Shown: positions 17,402 to 26,800 of the stretch, in pieces | How positions within the stretch are numbered: the stretch's first letter is position 1 | Layout: each line of letters begins with the position of its first letter | NCBI RefSeq assembly: GCF_002001005.1 | Contig: NZ_MUNX01000146.1 | Span: 1 to 64,000, forward strand | Direction of reading: 5' to 3' | DNA from: Flavobacterium sp. A45 | GTDB lineage: Bacteria > Bacteroidota > Bacteroidia > Flavobacteriales > Flavobacteriaceae | DNA: 64,000 nt | Notes under the pieces: generated by a model | The model's database searches: none | The model's input: only the letters and a program-made list of their open reading frames with translations | Told to the model about the DNA's origin: nothing | Position numbers and translations under genes: made by a program

Positions 17402-20089
17402 ATGAGTAAATTACTATTTTGTTTAGGGTTGTTAACTATTAGTTTTGTTGGTTTTTCTCAAGCCAAATCGTCTTGGACAGCGGTGGGTTCTTCCCAAAAG
17501 GGGATTGCCCAAAGTAAAGAAAACAATTTGGGATCGGAGCATCAACTTTTGTACAACTTAAACGAAGTTGAATTTAAACAATCGCTTGAAAAACTACATT
17601 CTGGTGCTTCATCAGTCAAAAGTATAGTTGTCGCAATTCCGAGTAGTACTGGTAAAATTGAGCAATTTAGTGTTGTGGAATCTTCTAATTTTACTCCTGA
17701 GTTGCAGGCGAAATATCCGGAAATCCGTGCCTATTCAGGTACGGGAATTACTGATCCAAATGCGTTTATTAGTTTTAGTGTTTCTCCAAAGGGTATTCAA
17801 ACTATGGTTTTAAGAGGGGATAGTGATTCTGAATTTATTGAGCCATTTGAGAAAAATAAAACCATATATGTGGTTTCTAATTCTAAGAAAAGAAGCAAGG
17901 GAGTTTTGCCATTAACCTGTAAAACGGTGGATGTTGAGTTAAATAAGGCTTTGGTCAAAAAAACAAGTCAGATGAAATCCAATACTGGTGTTTTTAAAAC
18001 GATGCGATTGGCATTGTCTTGCACGGCTGAATATACACAGTATTTTGGCGGAACCAAGAATGATGCCTTGGCTGCAATGAGTGCTACTATGACAAGGGTA
18101 AATGGTATTTTCAATAGAGACTTAGCGGTTAAATTGGAAATCATTGCTAATAATGCTGACATAATTTATACCAATGCTGCTACCGATCCTTATTCTGATG
18201 CAGCCGCTGGTGTTGATGATGGTGAGTGGAATTTGGAATTGCAGAAAAATTTGACTTCGGTGATTGGCAATGCAAATTATGATATTGGTCATTTATTTGG
18301 GGCTACCGGAGGTGGAGGAGATGCTGGCTGTATTGGGTGTGTATGTGTTAATCCACCTGATTCTGAGTCCTATGGAAAAGGAAGTGCATATACTTCACCA
18401 TCAAATGGAGTACCCGAAGGTGAAACTTTTGATATTGACTATGTAGCGCACGAAATGGGCCATCAATTGGGCGCAAATCATACTTTTTCTCATGATATTG
18501 AGGGAACTGGGGTAAGTGTTGAGCCCGGTAGTGGGTCAACTTTAATGAGCTACGCCGGAATTACTGATTATAATGTTCAAAGTCAATCGGATGATTATTT
18601 TGCGTATGCTAGTATCAAGCAAATACAGGATAATTTGGCACCAAAAACCTGTCCAGTTTCTACGACATTGAACAATCAAACACCAACTGTCAATGCGGGA
18701 TCAGATTATACCATACCAAAAAGTACGGCTTTTGTTCTAGATGGATCTGCTTCAGATCCGAACGGAAATACACTGACCTATTGTTGGGAACAAAATGACT
18801 CGGCTACTGACCAAAGTCAAGGAAACAGTATTGCGTTTTCAACGAAACCTAATGGACCCAATTTTAGATCATTTTTGCCTAGTAATGCTACCAAGCGCTA
18901 TTTTCCAGCTTTCGGAAAAGTATTGGCAGGTCAATTGGTTACTACTTGGGAGGCGATTCCATCTGTGGCAAGAAATTTGAATTTTGTATTTACGGTTAGG
19001 GATAATGCCTCTTTGGGTTTTGGACAAACTAATTCGGATGGGATGGTACTTACTGTTGATGGAAATAAAGGGCCATTTGCTGTGACTTCACAAAACACCT
19101 CCGATTCCAGTTGGGTTTTGGGTTCTTCACAAACGATAACTTGGAGTGTAAATAGTTCTAACTTATTGGTAGGAGCAGCGAATGTTAATATTAAGCTATC
19201 TACAGATGGAGGCTTGACTTTTCCAACGGTTTTGGCATCCTATACCCCAAATGATGGTTCTGAAGTTGTTACGGCACCCATGACGGCGGCCAAGAATTGC
19301 AGAATTTTGATAGAACCGACAGCCAATGTTTTTTATGCGGTGAACAGTAAGTCATTTGCAATCGGTTACAGTACAGTTACTTCTTGTAACTCATATCCAT
19401 TTACAGGAGCTTTTCCAGTTGCAATACCGGAATCACAAACGTATGCAGAGAAAACCATTGTAGTGCCGGCATCCACTTCGGAAATAACCGACGTAAATTT
19501 TGATCTAAAGTTTACACATACCTATTTGTCTGATGTTCAAATTGAACTGGTTAGTCCAAGCGGAACGACTGTAAAACTGTTTGATAGGTCTTGTGGGTCT
19601 ACCGATAGCAGTTTGAATTTGACCTATGATGACTTGGGGGGGACTTTAAATTGTGGTTCGACTGCGATCCAAACGGTTTTTCCGGCAGGTACTTTAGCAG
19701 CTTTTAATGGGGAAAATCCTCAAGGCACTTGGAAATTGAAATTTAGAGATCCTCTTGTCAATGACATAGGAACAATCGATTCGGCATCCATACAAATTTG
19801 TTCAAGTACTTACACTACTTTGGCAACTCCTAGTTTTGAAATCAATGATTTTGTGTTGTATCCGAATCCGAATAAAGGAGAGTTTACTATTCGGTTTTCA
19901 AGTTCCAATGCTACGGATATTAAGGTTTCTGTAGCCGATATGTTAGGTAGAAAAATATACCATAAAGAGTTTGAGAACACTGGAGATTTCAATCATAATA
20001 TTCAATTGAAGAGTGCATCAGCTGGAACTTATATCGTTACTGTGGTTGATGGAGATAGAAAAGGTGTTTCTAAAATTATAGTGGAATAG
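17402..20089 (+). CDS. Secreted reprolysin-like (M12B-type) metalloprotease, T9SS type A sorting domain
   Basis: 895 residues with a signal peptide (about 1-19, ending GFSQA). The zinc-binding motif HExxHxxGxxH is seen as HEMGHQLGANH at residues 350-360, followed by SYAGITDY, where a Met-turn-like LMSY is present. Downstream are Ig/PKD-like regions, then a proprotein-convertase P-like domain (about 665-800), and a C-terminal type A T9SS sorting domain (about 820-895, starting FVLYPNPNKGEF). Expected role: an extracellular zinc endopeptidase secreted across the outer membrane by the type IX system. The region before residue 200 probably acts as a propeptide. The gene stands alone with its own promoter and terminator. 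Confidence 0.92.
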   Translation: MSKLLFCLGLLTISFVGFSQAKSSWTAVGSSQKGIAQSKENNLGSEHQLLYNLNEVEFKQSLEKLHSGASSVKSIVVAIPSSTGKIEQFSVVESSNFTPELQAKYPEIRAYSGTGITDPNAFISFSVSPKGIQTMVLRGDSDSEFIEPFEKNKTIYVVSNSKKRSKGVLPLTCKTVDVELNKALVKKTSQMKSNTGVFKTMRLALSCTAEYTQYFGGTKNDALAAMSATMTRVNGIFNRDLAVKLEIIANNADIIYTNAATDPYSDAAAGVDDGEWNLELQKNLTSVIGNANYDIGHLFGATGGGGDAGCIGCVCVNPPDSESYGKGSAYTSPSNGVPEGETFDIDYVAHEMGHQLGANHTFSHDIEGTGVSVEPGSGSTLMSYAGITDYNVQSQSDDYFAYASIKQIQDNLAPKTCPVSTTLNNQTPTVNAGSDYTIPKSTAFVLDGSASDPNGNTLTYCWEQNDSATDQSQGNSIAFSTKPNGPNFRSFLPSNATKRYFPAFGKVLAGQLVTTWEAIPSVARNLNFVFTVRDNASLGFGQTNSDGMVLTVDGNKGPFAVTSQNTSDSSWVLGSSQTITWSVNSSNLLVGAANVNIKLSTDGGLTFPTVLASYTPNDGSEVVTAPMTAAKNCRILIEPTANVFYAVNSKSFAIGYSTVTSCNSYPFTGAFPVAIPESQTYAEKTIVVPASTSEITDVNFDLKFTHTYLSDVQIELVSPSGTTVKLFDRSCGSTDSSLNLTYDDLGGTLNCGSTAIQTVFPAGTLAAFNGENPQGTWKLKFRDPLVNDIGTIDSASIQICSSTYTTLATPSFEINDFVLYPNPNKGEFTIRFSSSNATDIKVSVADMLGRKIYHKEFENTGDFNHNIQLKSASAGTYIVTVVDGDRKGVSKIIVE

Positions 20090-20107
20090 ATTTTTTTAAA
20101 CTTATAT

Positions 20108-20140
20108 AAAAAGGGAGACATTCGAATGTCTCCCTTTTTG
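20108..20140. terminator. Bidirectional terminator
   Basis: Perfect palindrome centred between 20123 and 20124 (AAAAAGGGAGACATT and its complement). A and T runs on both sides suit both convergent genes, the protease gene and pth. Confidence 0.88.
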
Positions 20141-20147
20141 TTTTCTT

Positions 20148-20774
20148 TTATTTTCCGTTAAAAGTGGTCATGGTGTTTTCCAGTCCTGCTGTTCCAAAAG
20201 ATTTAATGATTTCGGAAGCGAGTTCCAGTCTTTCGGGAAGTTTTGCTTTTTCATTGTCATCCCAATCTCCCAATACATAATCGACTTGTTGTCCTTTTTT
20301 GAATTCGTCACTAATTCCAAATCTGAAGCGGGTGTATTCTTGTGTGTTGAGAACGAGATTGATGTTTTTGAGTCCGTTGTGCCCTCCATCGCTCCCTTTT
20401 TTTCGGATGCGAATGGTTCCGAACGAAAGATTTAAATCATCGGTAATGACAAATATGTTTTCGAGCGGAATATTTTCCTTGTCCATCCAATATTTTACAG
20501 CTTTACCGCTAAGATTCATATAAGTATTAGGTTTAAGCAGTAAAAAGGTTCTTCCCTTGAATTTGTATTCGGCGAGTGCACCCAGTTTTACGGTTTCGAA
20601 AGAGATTCCTTCTTTCTTGGCCAAGAAATCTACGATTTTGAAACCAATGTTGTGTCGGGTGTTTACGTATTCGGAGCCAATGTTACCTAGGCCAACGATT
20701 AAAAATTTCTTCATGTTATCTGTGTTCTCTTCTGTTTTTGGTGATGAAAACAGGTTTTGGATCCATTTTATCAT
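20148..20774 (-). CDS. pth: Peptidyl-tRNA hydrolase
   Basis: Releases tRNA from peptidyl-tRNA that has dropped off the ribosome. The core starts at MKKFLIVGLGNIG (residue 21). Catalytic His is in NTRHNIGF (His41), the substrate-binding Asn in KPNTYMN, and Asp in TDDLNL; SDGGHNGLKNI is also typical. The 20-residue N-terminal extension (MIKWIQNLFSS) is not part of the catalytic fold. Translation might instead start at ATG 20714. The longer form keeps an ATG and is retained here. Downstream in the same orientation of genes are rplY and prs, separated by a repeat-rich spacer. Confidence 0.94.
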   Translation of the reverse strand: MIKWIQNLFSSPKTEENTDNMKKFLIVGLGNIGSEYVNTRHNIGFKIVDFLAKKEGISFETVKLGALAEYKFKGRTFLLLKPNTYMNLSGKAVKYWMDKENIPLENIFVITDDLNLSFGTIRIRKKGSDGGHNGLKNINLVLNTQEYTRFRFGISDEFKKGQQVDYVLGDWDDNEKAKLPERLELASEIIKSFGTAGLENTMTTFNGK

Positions 20775-20806
20775 CGTGCAAAAATAGGTTTTCTTTGTGA
20801 AATTGG

Positions 20807-21116
20807 CACACAGATTAAACGGAATAAGCAGATTTGCACTGATTTTTTAACCGCAAAGTTCGCAAAGGAAGCGCAAGGGACGCAAAGCTTTACGAACTTT
20901 GCGGTTAGTGTGACAGCAAAAATAAAACCATAAATCCTAACTAGCCCCGATGGGAGGGAAAACCCCCCGCTTTTGGGCGGGGATTGGAAGGACAGCGGGA
21001 ATCCCTGTTACCTGAAATACCCGATCTTTCGCTTCTGATTTTAAAAAGTTAGCCACAAATTACACAAATTTTCACAAATTATAGTTTAAAGAAATCAGTG
21101 GAAATTTGTGGTAAAA
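20807..21116. repeat. Mosaic of dispersed-type intergenic repeats
   Basis: At least four elements lie head to tail with no gene. 20807-20847 is a CACAGATTAAAC...GATTTGCACTGATTTTT stretch. 20849-20906 is flanked by a perfect 14-bp inverted repeat (AACCGCAAAGTTCG). 20940 to about 21045 is a GC-richer block starting CTAGCCCCGATGGGAGG. 21053-21111 is bounded by CCACAAATT/AATTTGTGG. Similar strings are known to me as recurrent in flavobacterial spacers, but copy number was not checked. Confidence 0.6.
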
Positions 21117-21143
21117 AAATAATTGCACAAATCGAGTTAGAGC

Positions 21144-21178
21144 AAAAAAAAGCACCAGTTGTGAAACTGATGCTTTTG
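21144..21178 (-). terminator. Terminator of the prs-rplY unit
   Basis: On the minus strand a 10-bp stem (21151-21160 with 21165-21174, one G-U) with a short loop is followed by eight T. Confidence 0.8.
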
Positions 21179-21196
21179 ATATAGATTGAAAAAGTA

Positions 21197-21805
21197 TTAT
21201 TTTTTCTTTTTTGCAGGAGCTTTTGCTGCTTTTGCTGCTTCTTGCGCTGCTTTCATAGCCGCACGAGAGATCTTCACTTGACAAATTACTGTATTGTCTG
21301 GGTGCATGATTTTGAAGTTTGGTGTTGGCACTTTAGTAACGTATAATTTGTTACCCATGTCAAGAGGTGTAATGTCAGCTTCAACAAAATCTGGAAGATT
21401 TTTTGGTAACGCTTTAACTTTCAATTTACGAGTATTCAAACGTAAATCTCCACCTGCCATAACTCCTTTTGATTTTCCAACGATTTTTACTGGAACTTCA
21501 ATAGTGATTTCTTTGTCATCAAAGATTTGAAAGAAGTCAATATGTAAAATTTTGTCAGATACCGGGTGAACCTGGATATCTTGTAAAACAGCGTTGAAAG
21601 TTTTTCCATTTCCAAGTTCAATCACAACTGTGTGTGCGTTTGGAGTGTAAACCAAGTTCTTGAAAGCTATAACTTCCGCTGAAAAATGAACTGCTTGACT
21701 TCCTCCGTATAATACGCAAGGAACCAATCCAGCATTACGTAAGGCTTTAGTAGCTACTTTGCCCACGCTTTCTCTTTCTGATCCTTTAATTGTAATCGAT
21801 TTCAT
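21197..21805 (-). CDS. rplY: 50S ribosomal protein L25/general stress protein Ctc
   Basis: Binds 5S rRNA in the large ribosomal subunit. 202 residues, the long Ctc/TL5-like form: the N-terminal L25 domain (about 1-90, [33 protein letters not shown]) is followed by the beta-barrel TL5 C-terminal domain (about 100-180) and an alanine/lysine-rich tail ending APAKKKK. It lies 115 bp downstream of prs on the same strand, a pairing common in this phylum, and is probably co-transcribed with it. Confidence 0.95.
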   Translation of the reverse strand: MKSITIKGSERESVGKVATKALRNAGLVPCVLYGGSQAVHFSAEVIAFKNLVYTPNAHTVVIELGNGKTFNAVLQDIQVHPVSDKILHIDFFQIFDDKEITIEVPVKIVGKSKGVMAGGDLRLNTRKLKVKALPKNLPDFVEADITPLDMGNKLYVTKVPTPNFKIMHPDNTVICQVKISRAAMKAAQEAAKAAKAPAKKKK

Positions 21806-21842
21806 TGTAAATATTTATATAGTTATTAATTAAACTCTTTTT

Positions 21843-21900
21843 TTAGTCCTTAATGGTTAGTTTTTTAGTCCTTATTGGCTGACTAATCGCTAAGGACTAA
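21843..21900. repeat. Inverted-repeat element between prs and rplY
   Basis: TTAGTCCTTA occurs at 21843-21852 and 21865-21874, and its complement TAAGGACTAA at 21891-21900, so alternative stem-loops can form in the prs-rplY transcript. Confidence 0.7.
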
Positions 21901-21920
21901 TCACTGGGGACTAAGAAAAT

Positions 21921-22862
21921 CTACATTAAAAACTTTCCGCTAATGGAATTGTTGTGGTGTACCATGTGCATTACTTCGGCAAAAAGAGGTGCACAACTCA
22001 CTACTCTTATTTTGTTTGATTGTTTTTTTAACGGAATAGAATCGGTTACGATTAGTTCCAACAATTTTGAATTTTCAATTTTTTCGTAAGCAGCACCAGA
22101 TAATATGGCGTGAGTACAAATTGCTCTTACGCTTAAGGCTCCTTTTTCGATCATTAAATCGGCGGCTTTCGCCAAAGTTCCTCCTGTGTCAATCATGTCA
22201 TCCACTAGGATTACATTTTTGCCTTTTACTTCTCCGATAAGCTCCATTGTTTCGATAACGTTGGCTGCTTTTCTTTGTTTGTAACAGATTACTACTTCAG
22301 AATTTAAGAATTTAGAATAAGCGTAAGCTCTTTTCGATCCTCCCATGTCTGGTGAAGCAATCATTAAATTGTCTAGACCTAAACTTTCTACGTATGGTAA
22401 AAAGATAGTGGATGCAAAAAGGTGATCTACTGGTTTCTCGAAGAATCCTTGTATTTGATCAGCATGCAAATCCATGGTCATTATCCTTGTTGCTCCTGCA
22501 GCATCTAGTAAATTGGCTACTAGTTTTGCTCCAATCGGCACTCTTGGTTTGTCTTTTCTGTCTTGTCTTGCCCAACCGAAGTAAGGTATAACAGCTGTAA
22601 TGTGTCTTGCTGATGCGCGTTTTGCAGCGTCAATCATCAACAATAATTCCATTAAATTATCGGCAGTAGGAAACGTTGAGCAAACTATAAAAACACGTAA
22701 CCCTCTGATTGACTCTTCGTAAGAAGGTTGAAACTCACCATCGCTATAAGTAGACATGGTAACTTTCCCCATTGGGATTCCGTATTCCTTTGCAATTTTC
22801 TCTGCAAGATATTCACTTTTTGAACAAGCAAAAATTTTAGCTTCTGGTTCTAGGTGTGACAT
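21921..22862 (-). CDS. prs: Ribose-phosphate pyrophosphokinase
   Basis: Makes PRPP from ribose-5-phosphate and ATP for nucleotide, histidine and tryptophan synthesis. 313 residues, the usual length. Seen: the flexible-loop region with YFGWARQDRKDKPR, the metal-binding DLHADQIQGFF, and the PRPP-binding signature VDDMIDTGGT. Start ATG 22862 fits the family N-terminus (EAKIFACSKS). A minus-strand TAAATTTG at 22912-22919 may be the -7 element. It is followed by rplY after 115 bp. Confidence 0.96.
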   Translation of the reverse strand: MSHLEPEAKIFACSKSEYLAEKIAKEYGIPMGKVTMSTYSDGEFQPSYEESIRGLRVFIVCSTFPTADNLMELLLMIDAAKRASARHITAVIPYFGWARQDRKDKPRVPIGAKLVANLLDAAGATRIMTMDLHADQIQGFFEKPVDHLFASTIFLPYVESLGLDNLMIASPDMGGSKRAYAYSKFLNSEVVICYKQRKAANVIETMELIGEVKGKNVILVDDMIDTGGTLAKAADLMIEKGALSVRAICTHAILSGAAYEKIENSKLLELIVTDSIPLKKQSNKIRVVSCAPLFAEVMHMVHHNNSISGKFLM

Positions 22863-22985
22863 TTAATTTGTTGTTTTGTAGTTAGTTGTGGATTCCTTTT
22901 TTTAGGAGGTGCAAATTTAGAAAATAAAATCAACTCTGAAAGGAAAAATTTAAGTATTTTTATTAGAATGTTTAAAAATATTTTT

Positions 22986-22993
22986 TACATTTG
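22986..22993 (+). promoter_or_regulatory. Possible -7 element of tRNA-Leu
   Basis: TACATTTG fits TAnnTTTG and lies 88 bp before the tRNA. No good -33 TTG is seen. Confidence 0.4.
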
Positions 22994-23081
22994 CACCGTG
23001 TTAAAGGAAAAGATAATTGTTAATATAAATTGTCTCTTTATTGCGTTTGGAATGATTGTTTATTATTCCATGTCTAGCTAA

Positions 23082-23161
23082 GCCCGGATGGCGGAATTGG
23101 TAGACGCGCTGGTCTCAAACACCTGTGGGAAACCGTGCCGGTTCGACTCCGGCTCCGGGTA
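23082..23161 (+). tRNA. tRNA-Leu, anticodon CAA
   Basis: Class II tRNA with the Leu-type D arm (GGCGGAATTGGTAGACGC), loop CTCAAAC with anticodon CAA, a long variable arm (TGTGGGAAACCGTGCC), and T arm CCGGTTCGACTCCGG. The acceptor stem GCCCGGA/TCCGGGT closes with a G-U first pair. CCA is not encoded. The anticodon stem CTGGT/ACCTG holds one U-U mismatch. Confidence 0.95.
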
Positions 23162-23162
23162 C

Positions 23163-23193
23163 AAAAACCGCTTCGAAAGAAGCGGTTTTTTTG
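23163..23193 (+). terminator. Terminator of tRNA-Leu
   Basis: 12-bp stem (23163-23174 with 23179-23190) with a GAAA tetraloop and a T run. Confidence 0.88.
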
Positions 23194-23238
23194 GTTTTAT
23201 GGTCTTTTTGTTTCACTTGTAATGTCAAGGATCAATAT

Positions 23239-23709
23239 TTATTTTACTCCACAATTTGCATTATGCAAAACGGGGAAATTACAGGAATTAGCAATAAAAC
23301 ATAATTGATTTGCTCTTTTATGTAAATCCAAAGCCAGTTGAATTTGACTTGAATTGGAAATCTTTACTTCAGGATTTAATGTGACTGTAACAAAACGCCC
23401 GCTTCCGTCTGGAGAAACCTCAAGCGTTGCTTCGGCATTGTCTGAATACTCCAAAACTTCTATTCCGTTTTGAGAGCAGATATACAAATAGGACATCATG
23501 TGGCAGGAAACCAAGCTGCTTAAAAGTAAATCTTCCGGATTGTATAATTCCGGATCACCTTTGAACGCTTTCGCAGCCGAAACATTTAAAATTGGTTTTC
23601 CTTCGATCAAAACAGTATGGCTTTTACTGTAAAACCGCTTTGTTGAATCTTCTTGATTTTGATTTGAAGTCCATTTTACTTCTGCTTTAAATAAATGCTT
23701 GAATGCCAT
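23239..23709 (-). CDS. OsmC/Ohr-family protein
   Basis: About 156 residues. OsmC-fold proteins are thiol peroxidases or their relatives. The pattern PEDLLLSSLVSCHMMSYLYIC (about 58-78) carries the peroxidatic-type cysteine after SLVS, and FIANSCNFPV near the C-terminus carries the second cysteine. This matches the YhfA/SACOL1771-like OsmC branch rather than classical Ohr. The start ATG 23709 (MAFKHLFKAEVKW) is preferred to the TTG three codons upstream. It is monocistronic; the actual substrate cannot be told from sequence. Confidence 0.88.
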   Translation of the reverse strand: MAFKHLFKAEVKWTSNQNQEDSTKRFYSKSHTVLIEGKPILNVSAAKAFKGDPELYNPEDLLLSSLVSCHMMSYLYICSQNGIEVLEYSDNAEATLEVSPDGSGRFVTVTLNPEVKISNSSQIQLALDLHKRANQLCFIANSCNFPVLHNANCGVK

Positions 23710-23739
23710 TTTTATCAAATTTAATTAGAAAATTTTCTA

Positions 23740-23820
23740 CCATGAATTTGCTTCGCCTGTCCGCTATCGCTCTGGCTACGAATTTATACAATTTGAATGA
23801 CTAAAGAATTAAATTCATGG
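23740..23820. repeat. Dispersed-type palindromic element
   Basis: A perfect 10-bp inverted repeat CCATGAATTT/AAATTCATGG bounds about 80 bp with an inner GCTTCGCCTGTCCGCT segment that is GC-rich relative to its surroundings. Nothing coding is seen. Confidence 0.55.
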
Positions 23821-23835
23821 CAAACCTAATTCCAT

Positions 23836-23868
23836 AAAAAAACCTCAGAAAGTACAAACCTCCCGAGG
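23836..23868 (-). terminator. Terminator of the ara operon
   Basis: On the minus strand CCTCGG pairs with CTGAGG (one G-U) and is followed by seven T. It lies about 85 bp after the lipoprotein mutarotase. Confidence 0.65.
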
Positions 23869-23953
23869 AATTTTTAAAACTAATTTTCATTAGCTTTAGA
23901 CTAGATATCTAACTAATAACTAAATTTTATATAATAACTAGTATGTTTTTAAA

Positions 23954-25141
23954 TTACTTAACCGAAAATTTAAAAGTTGTTTTTGTTTTATAATTTTCTC
24001 CCGGACTTAACACAGTCGTTGGGAAATCTTTTTGATTTGGAGAATCTGGATAATGCTGTGTTTCAAGACAAAAACCAGTTCTGTGTGCATACGTTCCGCC
24101 GTTTCTCATTGGTAAAGTTCCGTCAAGGAAGTTACCAGAATAAAACTGGATTCCTGGCTGATCGGTGAAGACTTCCAATAATCTTCCACTTCCTGTGTGA
24201 TAAGCAGAGGCTACCAAACGGTCTCCTTTGTCTTGGTTGTTCAACACCCAGCAATGGTCGTAACCCAATCCTTTTTTCAATTGATCGTCCGCAGCATTAA
24301 TTTCTTTTCCTGCCAATTTAGGTTTTCTAAAATCGAATGGCGTATTAGTCACATCAGTCAATTGCCCAGTTGGAATAAGGGTAGCATCTACAGGAACCAA
24401 TTTGTCAGCATCAATAGTAATTTCATGATCCAAAATTGGTTTAGAAAAATCAGATGATAGATTGAAATAAGAGTGCTGCGTTAAGTTTACAATTGTTTTC
24501 TTGTCAGTTGTAGCTTCGTAAAGCACGTCCAATGCGTTGTCTTTGTTCAAAGTGTAAGTAACAAAAACGGTTAAGTTTCCAGGATATCCTTCTTCACCAT
24601 CTTTGGCTACATATTTCAATTTTAGCGAAGCAGTATCACCGCCTTTAGCTTCTTCCGCAGTCCAAACTACTCTGTGGAAACCTTCTGGTCCTCCGTGCAA
24701 AGCATTTGGAGTATTGTTGATAGCCAATGAATATTGTTTTCCGTCCAAAGTAAATTTACCTTTCGCAATTCTGTTGCCAAATCTTCCAATTAGCGCACCA
24801 AAATACGGATTGGCTTTTTGGTATTGTTCCAATGAATTAAAACCAATTACCACCTCTTCTGATTTTCCTGCTTTATTAGGCACTTTTAAGGACGAAATAA
24901 TTCCACCATACGTAATGATGTTTACTTCCATTCCTTTTTGGTTTTTCAAAGTATATTGGTCGATTTGAACCCCTTTATCGGTTTTACCATATACCGATTT
25001 TGCTATAGATACTGAATCTGTAGCGTTAGCTTCTTGCGCAGTTTCTGCCGCGTCCGCTTTTTTCTCTCCTTTGCACTGTATATTCATACTTACTAAACTT
25101 AAAATGGAAATTCCATAGACAAAACGTTTTACTAGATTCAT
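23954..25141 (-). CDS. Aldose 1-epimerase (mutarotase), predicted lipoprotein
   Basis: Interconverts alpha and beta anomers of aldoses. 395 residues; the first 23 form a lipoprotein signal with lipobox-like SMNIQC, so the protein is probably membrane-anchored in the periplasm or at the surface. The GalM core starts near residue 45 (VYGKTDKGVQIDQYTL). Seen: GRFGNRIAKGKF, NALHGGPEGFHRVVW, NLTQHSYFNL with the catalytic His, and FCLETQHYPDSPN with the catalytic Glu. It lies 118 bp after araA as the last gene of the arabinose operon, so anomers of L-arabinose are a likely substrate. A second, cytoplasmic-type mutarotase lies at 49554. Confidence 0.92.
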   Translation of the reverse strand: MNLVKRFVYGISILSLVSMNIQCKGEKKADAAETAQEANATDSVSIAKSVYGKTDKGVQIDQYTLKNQKGMEVNIITYGGIISSLKVPNKAGKSEEVVIGFNSLEQYQKANPYFGALIGRFGNRIAKGKFTLDGKQYSLAINNTPNALHGGPEGFHRVVWTAEEAKGGDTASLKLKYVAKDGEEGYPGNLTVFVTYTLNKDNALDVLYEATTDKKTIVNLTQHSYFNLSSDFSKPILDHEITIDADKLVPVDATLIPTGQLTDVTNTPFDFRKPKLAGKEINAADDQLKKGLGYDHCWVLNNQDKGDRLVASAYHTGSGRLLEVFTDQPGIQFYSGNFLDGTLPMRNGGTYAHRTGFCLETQHYPDSPNQKDFPTTVLSPGENYKTKTTFKFSVK

Positions 25142-25259
25142 ATATTTTATTATTTTTTGGTTTTTTAGTTATTTAAAAGGCTAAGCCTTAAAGTCAAAAA
25201 TATAAAAATTTAATTCTATTTCTTCTGACTTTAAGACTCTGTTATTTAGACCTAAATTA

Positions 25260-26768
25260 TTATAGACCGTGTTGAAACAAATGGAAATAAGCTTCATTAG
25301 CATTGATAGTATCTTTGAAATTGCGGATAGTCGTATTTGCATCGATTACCAATAATTCGATACCAGCAATATCAGCAAAATCTTCCATAAATTCAGTAGT
25401 TACCGCTTGACTATAAACTGTATGATGTGCACCACCAGCTAGAATCCAAGCTGTAGCAGCGATGTCAAGGTTCGGTTTGCAGTCCCACAATACGCGTGCT
25501 ACCGGAAGTTTTGGCAATTCAGCCATTGGTTTTACAGCTGTTACTTCGTTAACTATTAATCTAAAACGAGTTCCCATATCTACAAGTGATACATTAATTG
25601 CATCTCCGGCTGGTGAATTAAATACCAAACGGGCTGGATCTTCTTTTCCTCCAATTCCTAATGGATGTACTTCGCAAGATGGTTTTCCATCAGCGATAGA
25701 TGGGCAAATTTCCAACATGTGTGATCCCAAAACATATGATTTTTGAGGTGTAAAGTGATACGTATAATCTTCCATGAAAGAAGTTCCTCCTTCAAGTCCT
25801 ACATTCATAACTTTTAACGCTCTTACCATTGCAGCAGTTTTCCAGTCGCCTTCTCCACCAAAACCGTATCCATCGGCCATTAAACGTTGCGTTGCAATTC
25901 CAGGAAGTTGTTTCCAGGCTCCTAAGTTTTCAAAAGTGTCTGTAAATGCTCCGAAACCTCCTTCTTCAAGGAAAGCTCTCAATCCCAATTCGATTTTTGC
26001 AGCATCTGCCAATGATTGTCTTTGAGCTCCGCCTTCTTTCAATGATGGAGTTAAGTTATAAGAAGCTTCGTAAACAGCCAATAAATCGTTCAATTGTTTG
26101 TCGGTTACTTTTTCCATGTGTTTTGTAACATCGGAAGAATCGTATCCATTTACAGAAACGCCAAAACGAATTTGAGCTTCTACTTTATCTCCTTCGGTAA
26201 CAGCAACTTCACGCATATTATCACCAATACGAGCTACTTTTAGATTTTGTAATTCGTTCCAACCCAAAGCTACTCTTGTCCAGTTTCCTATTTTGGTTTG
26301 AACACGTTCGTCTTCCCAGTGACCAACAATTACTTTGCGTTTTTTGCGCATTCTGGACATGATAAAACCAAACTCTCTGTCTCCGTGAGCCGATTGGTTC
26401 AAGTTCATGAAGTCCATGTCAATACTAGCCCAAGGAATTTCTGCGTTGAATTGTGTATGTAAATGGCATAATGGTTTATTCAAAATACTTAAACCACCAA
26501 TCCACATTTTGGCTGGTGAAAAAGTATGCATCCAAGCTACAATACCAATGCAGTTTTTGTTGGAATTCGCTTCCAAACATACATTCAAGATTTGTGCAGG
26601 TGATTTTACCACATCTTTGTATACCAATTTCACTGGTAATTTCGAAGAGGCATCCAATCCTTTTGCAATTATTTGAGAATGTTCAGCTACTTTTCGTAGT
26701 GTTTCTTCACCGTATAATTCTTGGCTTCCTACTACAAACCAAATTTCTTTTTGAGATATATCTATCAT
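25260..26768 (-). CDS. araA: L-arabinose isomerase
   Basis: Converts L-arabinose to L-ribulose in the cytoplasm, the first step of the isomerase pathway. 502 residues, close to the usual 500. Seen: the N-terminal [15 protein letters not shown], the active-site regions [17 protein letters not shown] and [13 protein letters not shown] (metal-binding Glu residues), and [11 protein letters not shown] with a metal-binding His. The gene follows araD by 86 bp, which hold a strong hairpin, and precedes the lipoprotein mutarotase. Confidence 0.97.
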   Translation of the reverse strand: MIDISQKEIWFVVGSQELYGEETLRKVAEHSQIIAKGLDASSKLPVKLVYKDVVKSPAQILNVCLEANSNKNCIGIVAWMHTFSPAKMWIGGLSILNKPLCHLHTQFNAEIPWASIDMDFMNLNQSAHGDREFGFIMSRMRKKRKVIVGHWEDERVQTKIGNWTRVALGWNELQNLKVARIGDNMREVAVTEGDKVEAQIRFGVSVNGYDSSDVTKHMEKVTDKQLNDLLAVYEASYNLTPSLKEGGAQRQSLADAAKIELGLRAFLEEGGFGAFTDTFENLGAWKQLPGIATQRLMADGYGFGGEGDWKTAAMVRALKVMNVGLEGGTSFMEDYTYHFTPQKSYVLGSHMLEICPSIADGKPSCEVHPLGIGGKEDPARLVFNSPAGDAINVSLVDMGTRFRLIVNEVTAVKPMAELPKLPVARVLWDCKPNLDIAATAWILAGGAHHTVYSQAVTTEFMEDFADIAGIELLVIDANTTIRNFKDTINANEAYFHLFQHGL

Positions 26769-26800
26769 TATGTTTTTTGTTTAATTATTTTAAATGTTTA

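Noticed and set aside
22912..22919. TAAATTTG as a firm prs promoter
   Set aside because: The -7 fits, but no -33 TTG is found at the right distance; mentioned only as possible in the prs entry.
23719..23953. Remnant gene between the OsmC gene and the lipoprotein mutarotase
   Set aside because: The stretch is a palindromic element plus a terminator; no extended frame resembles a protein.
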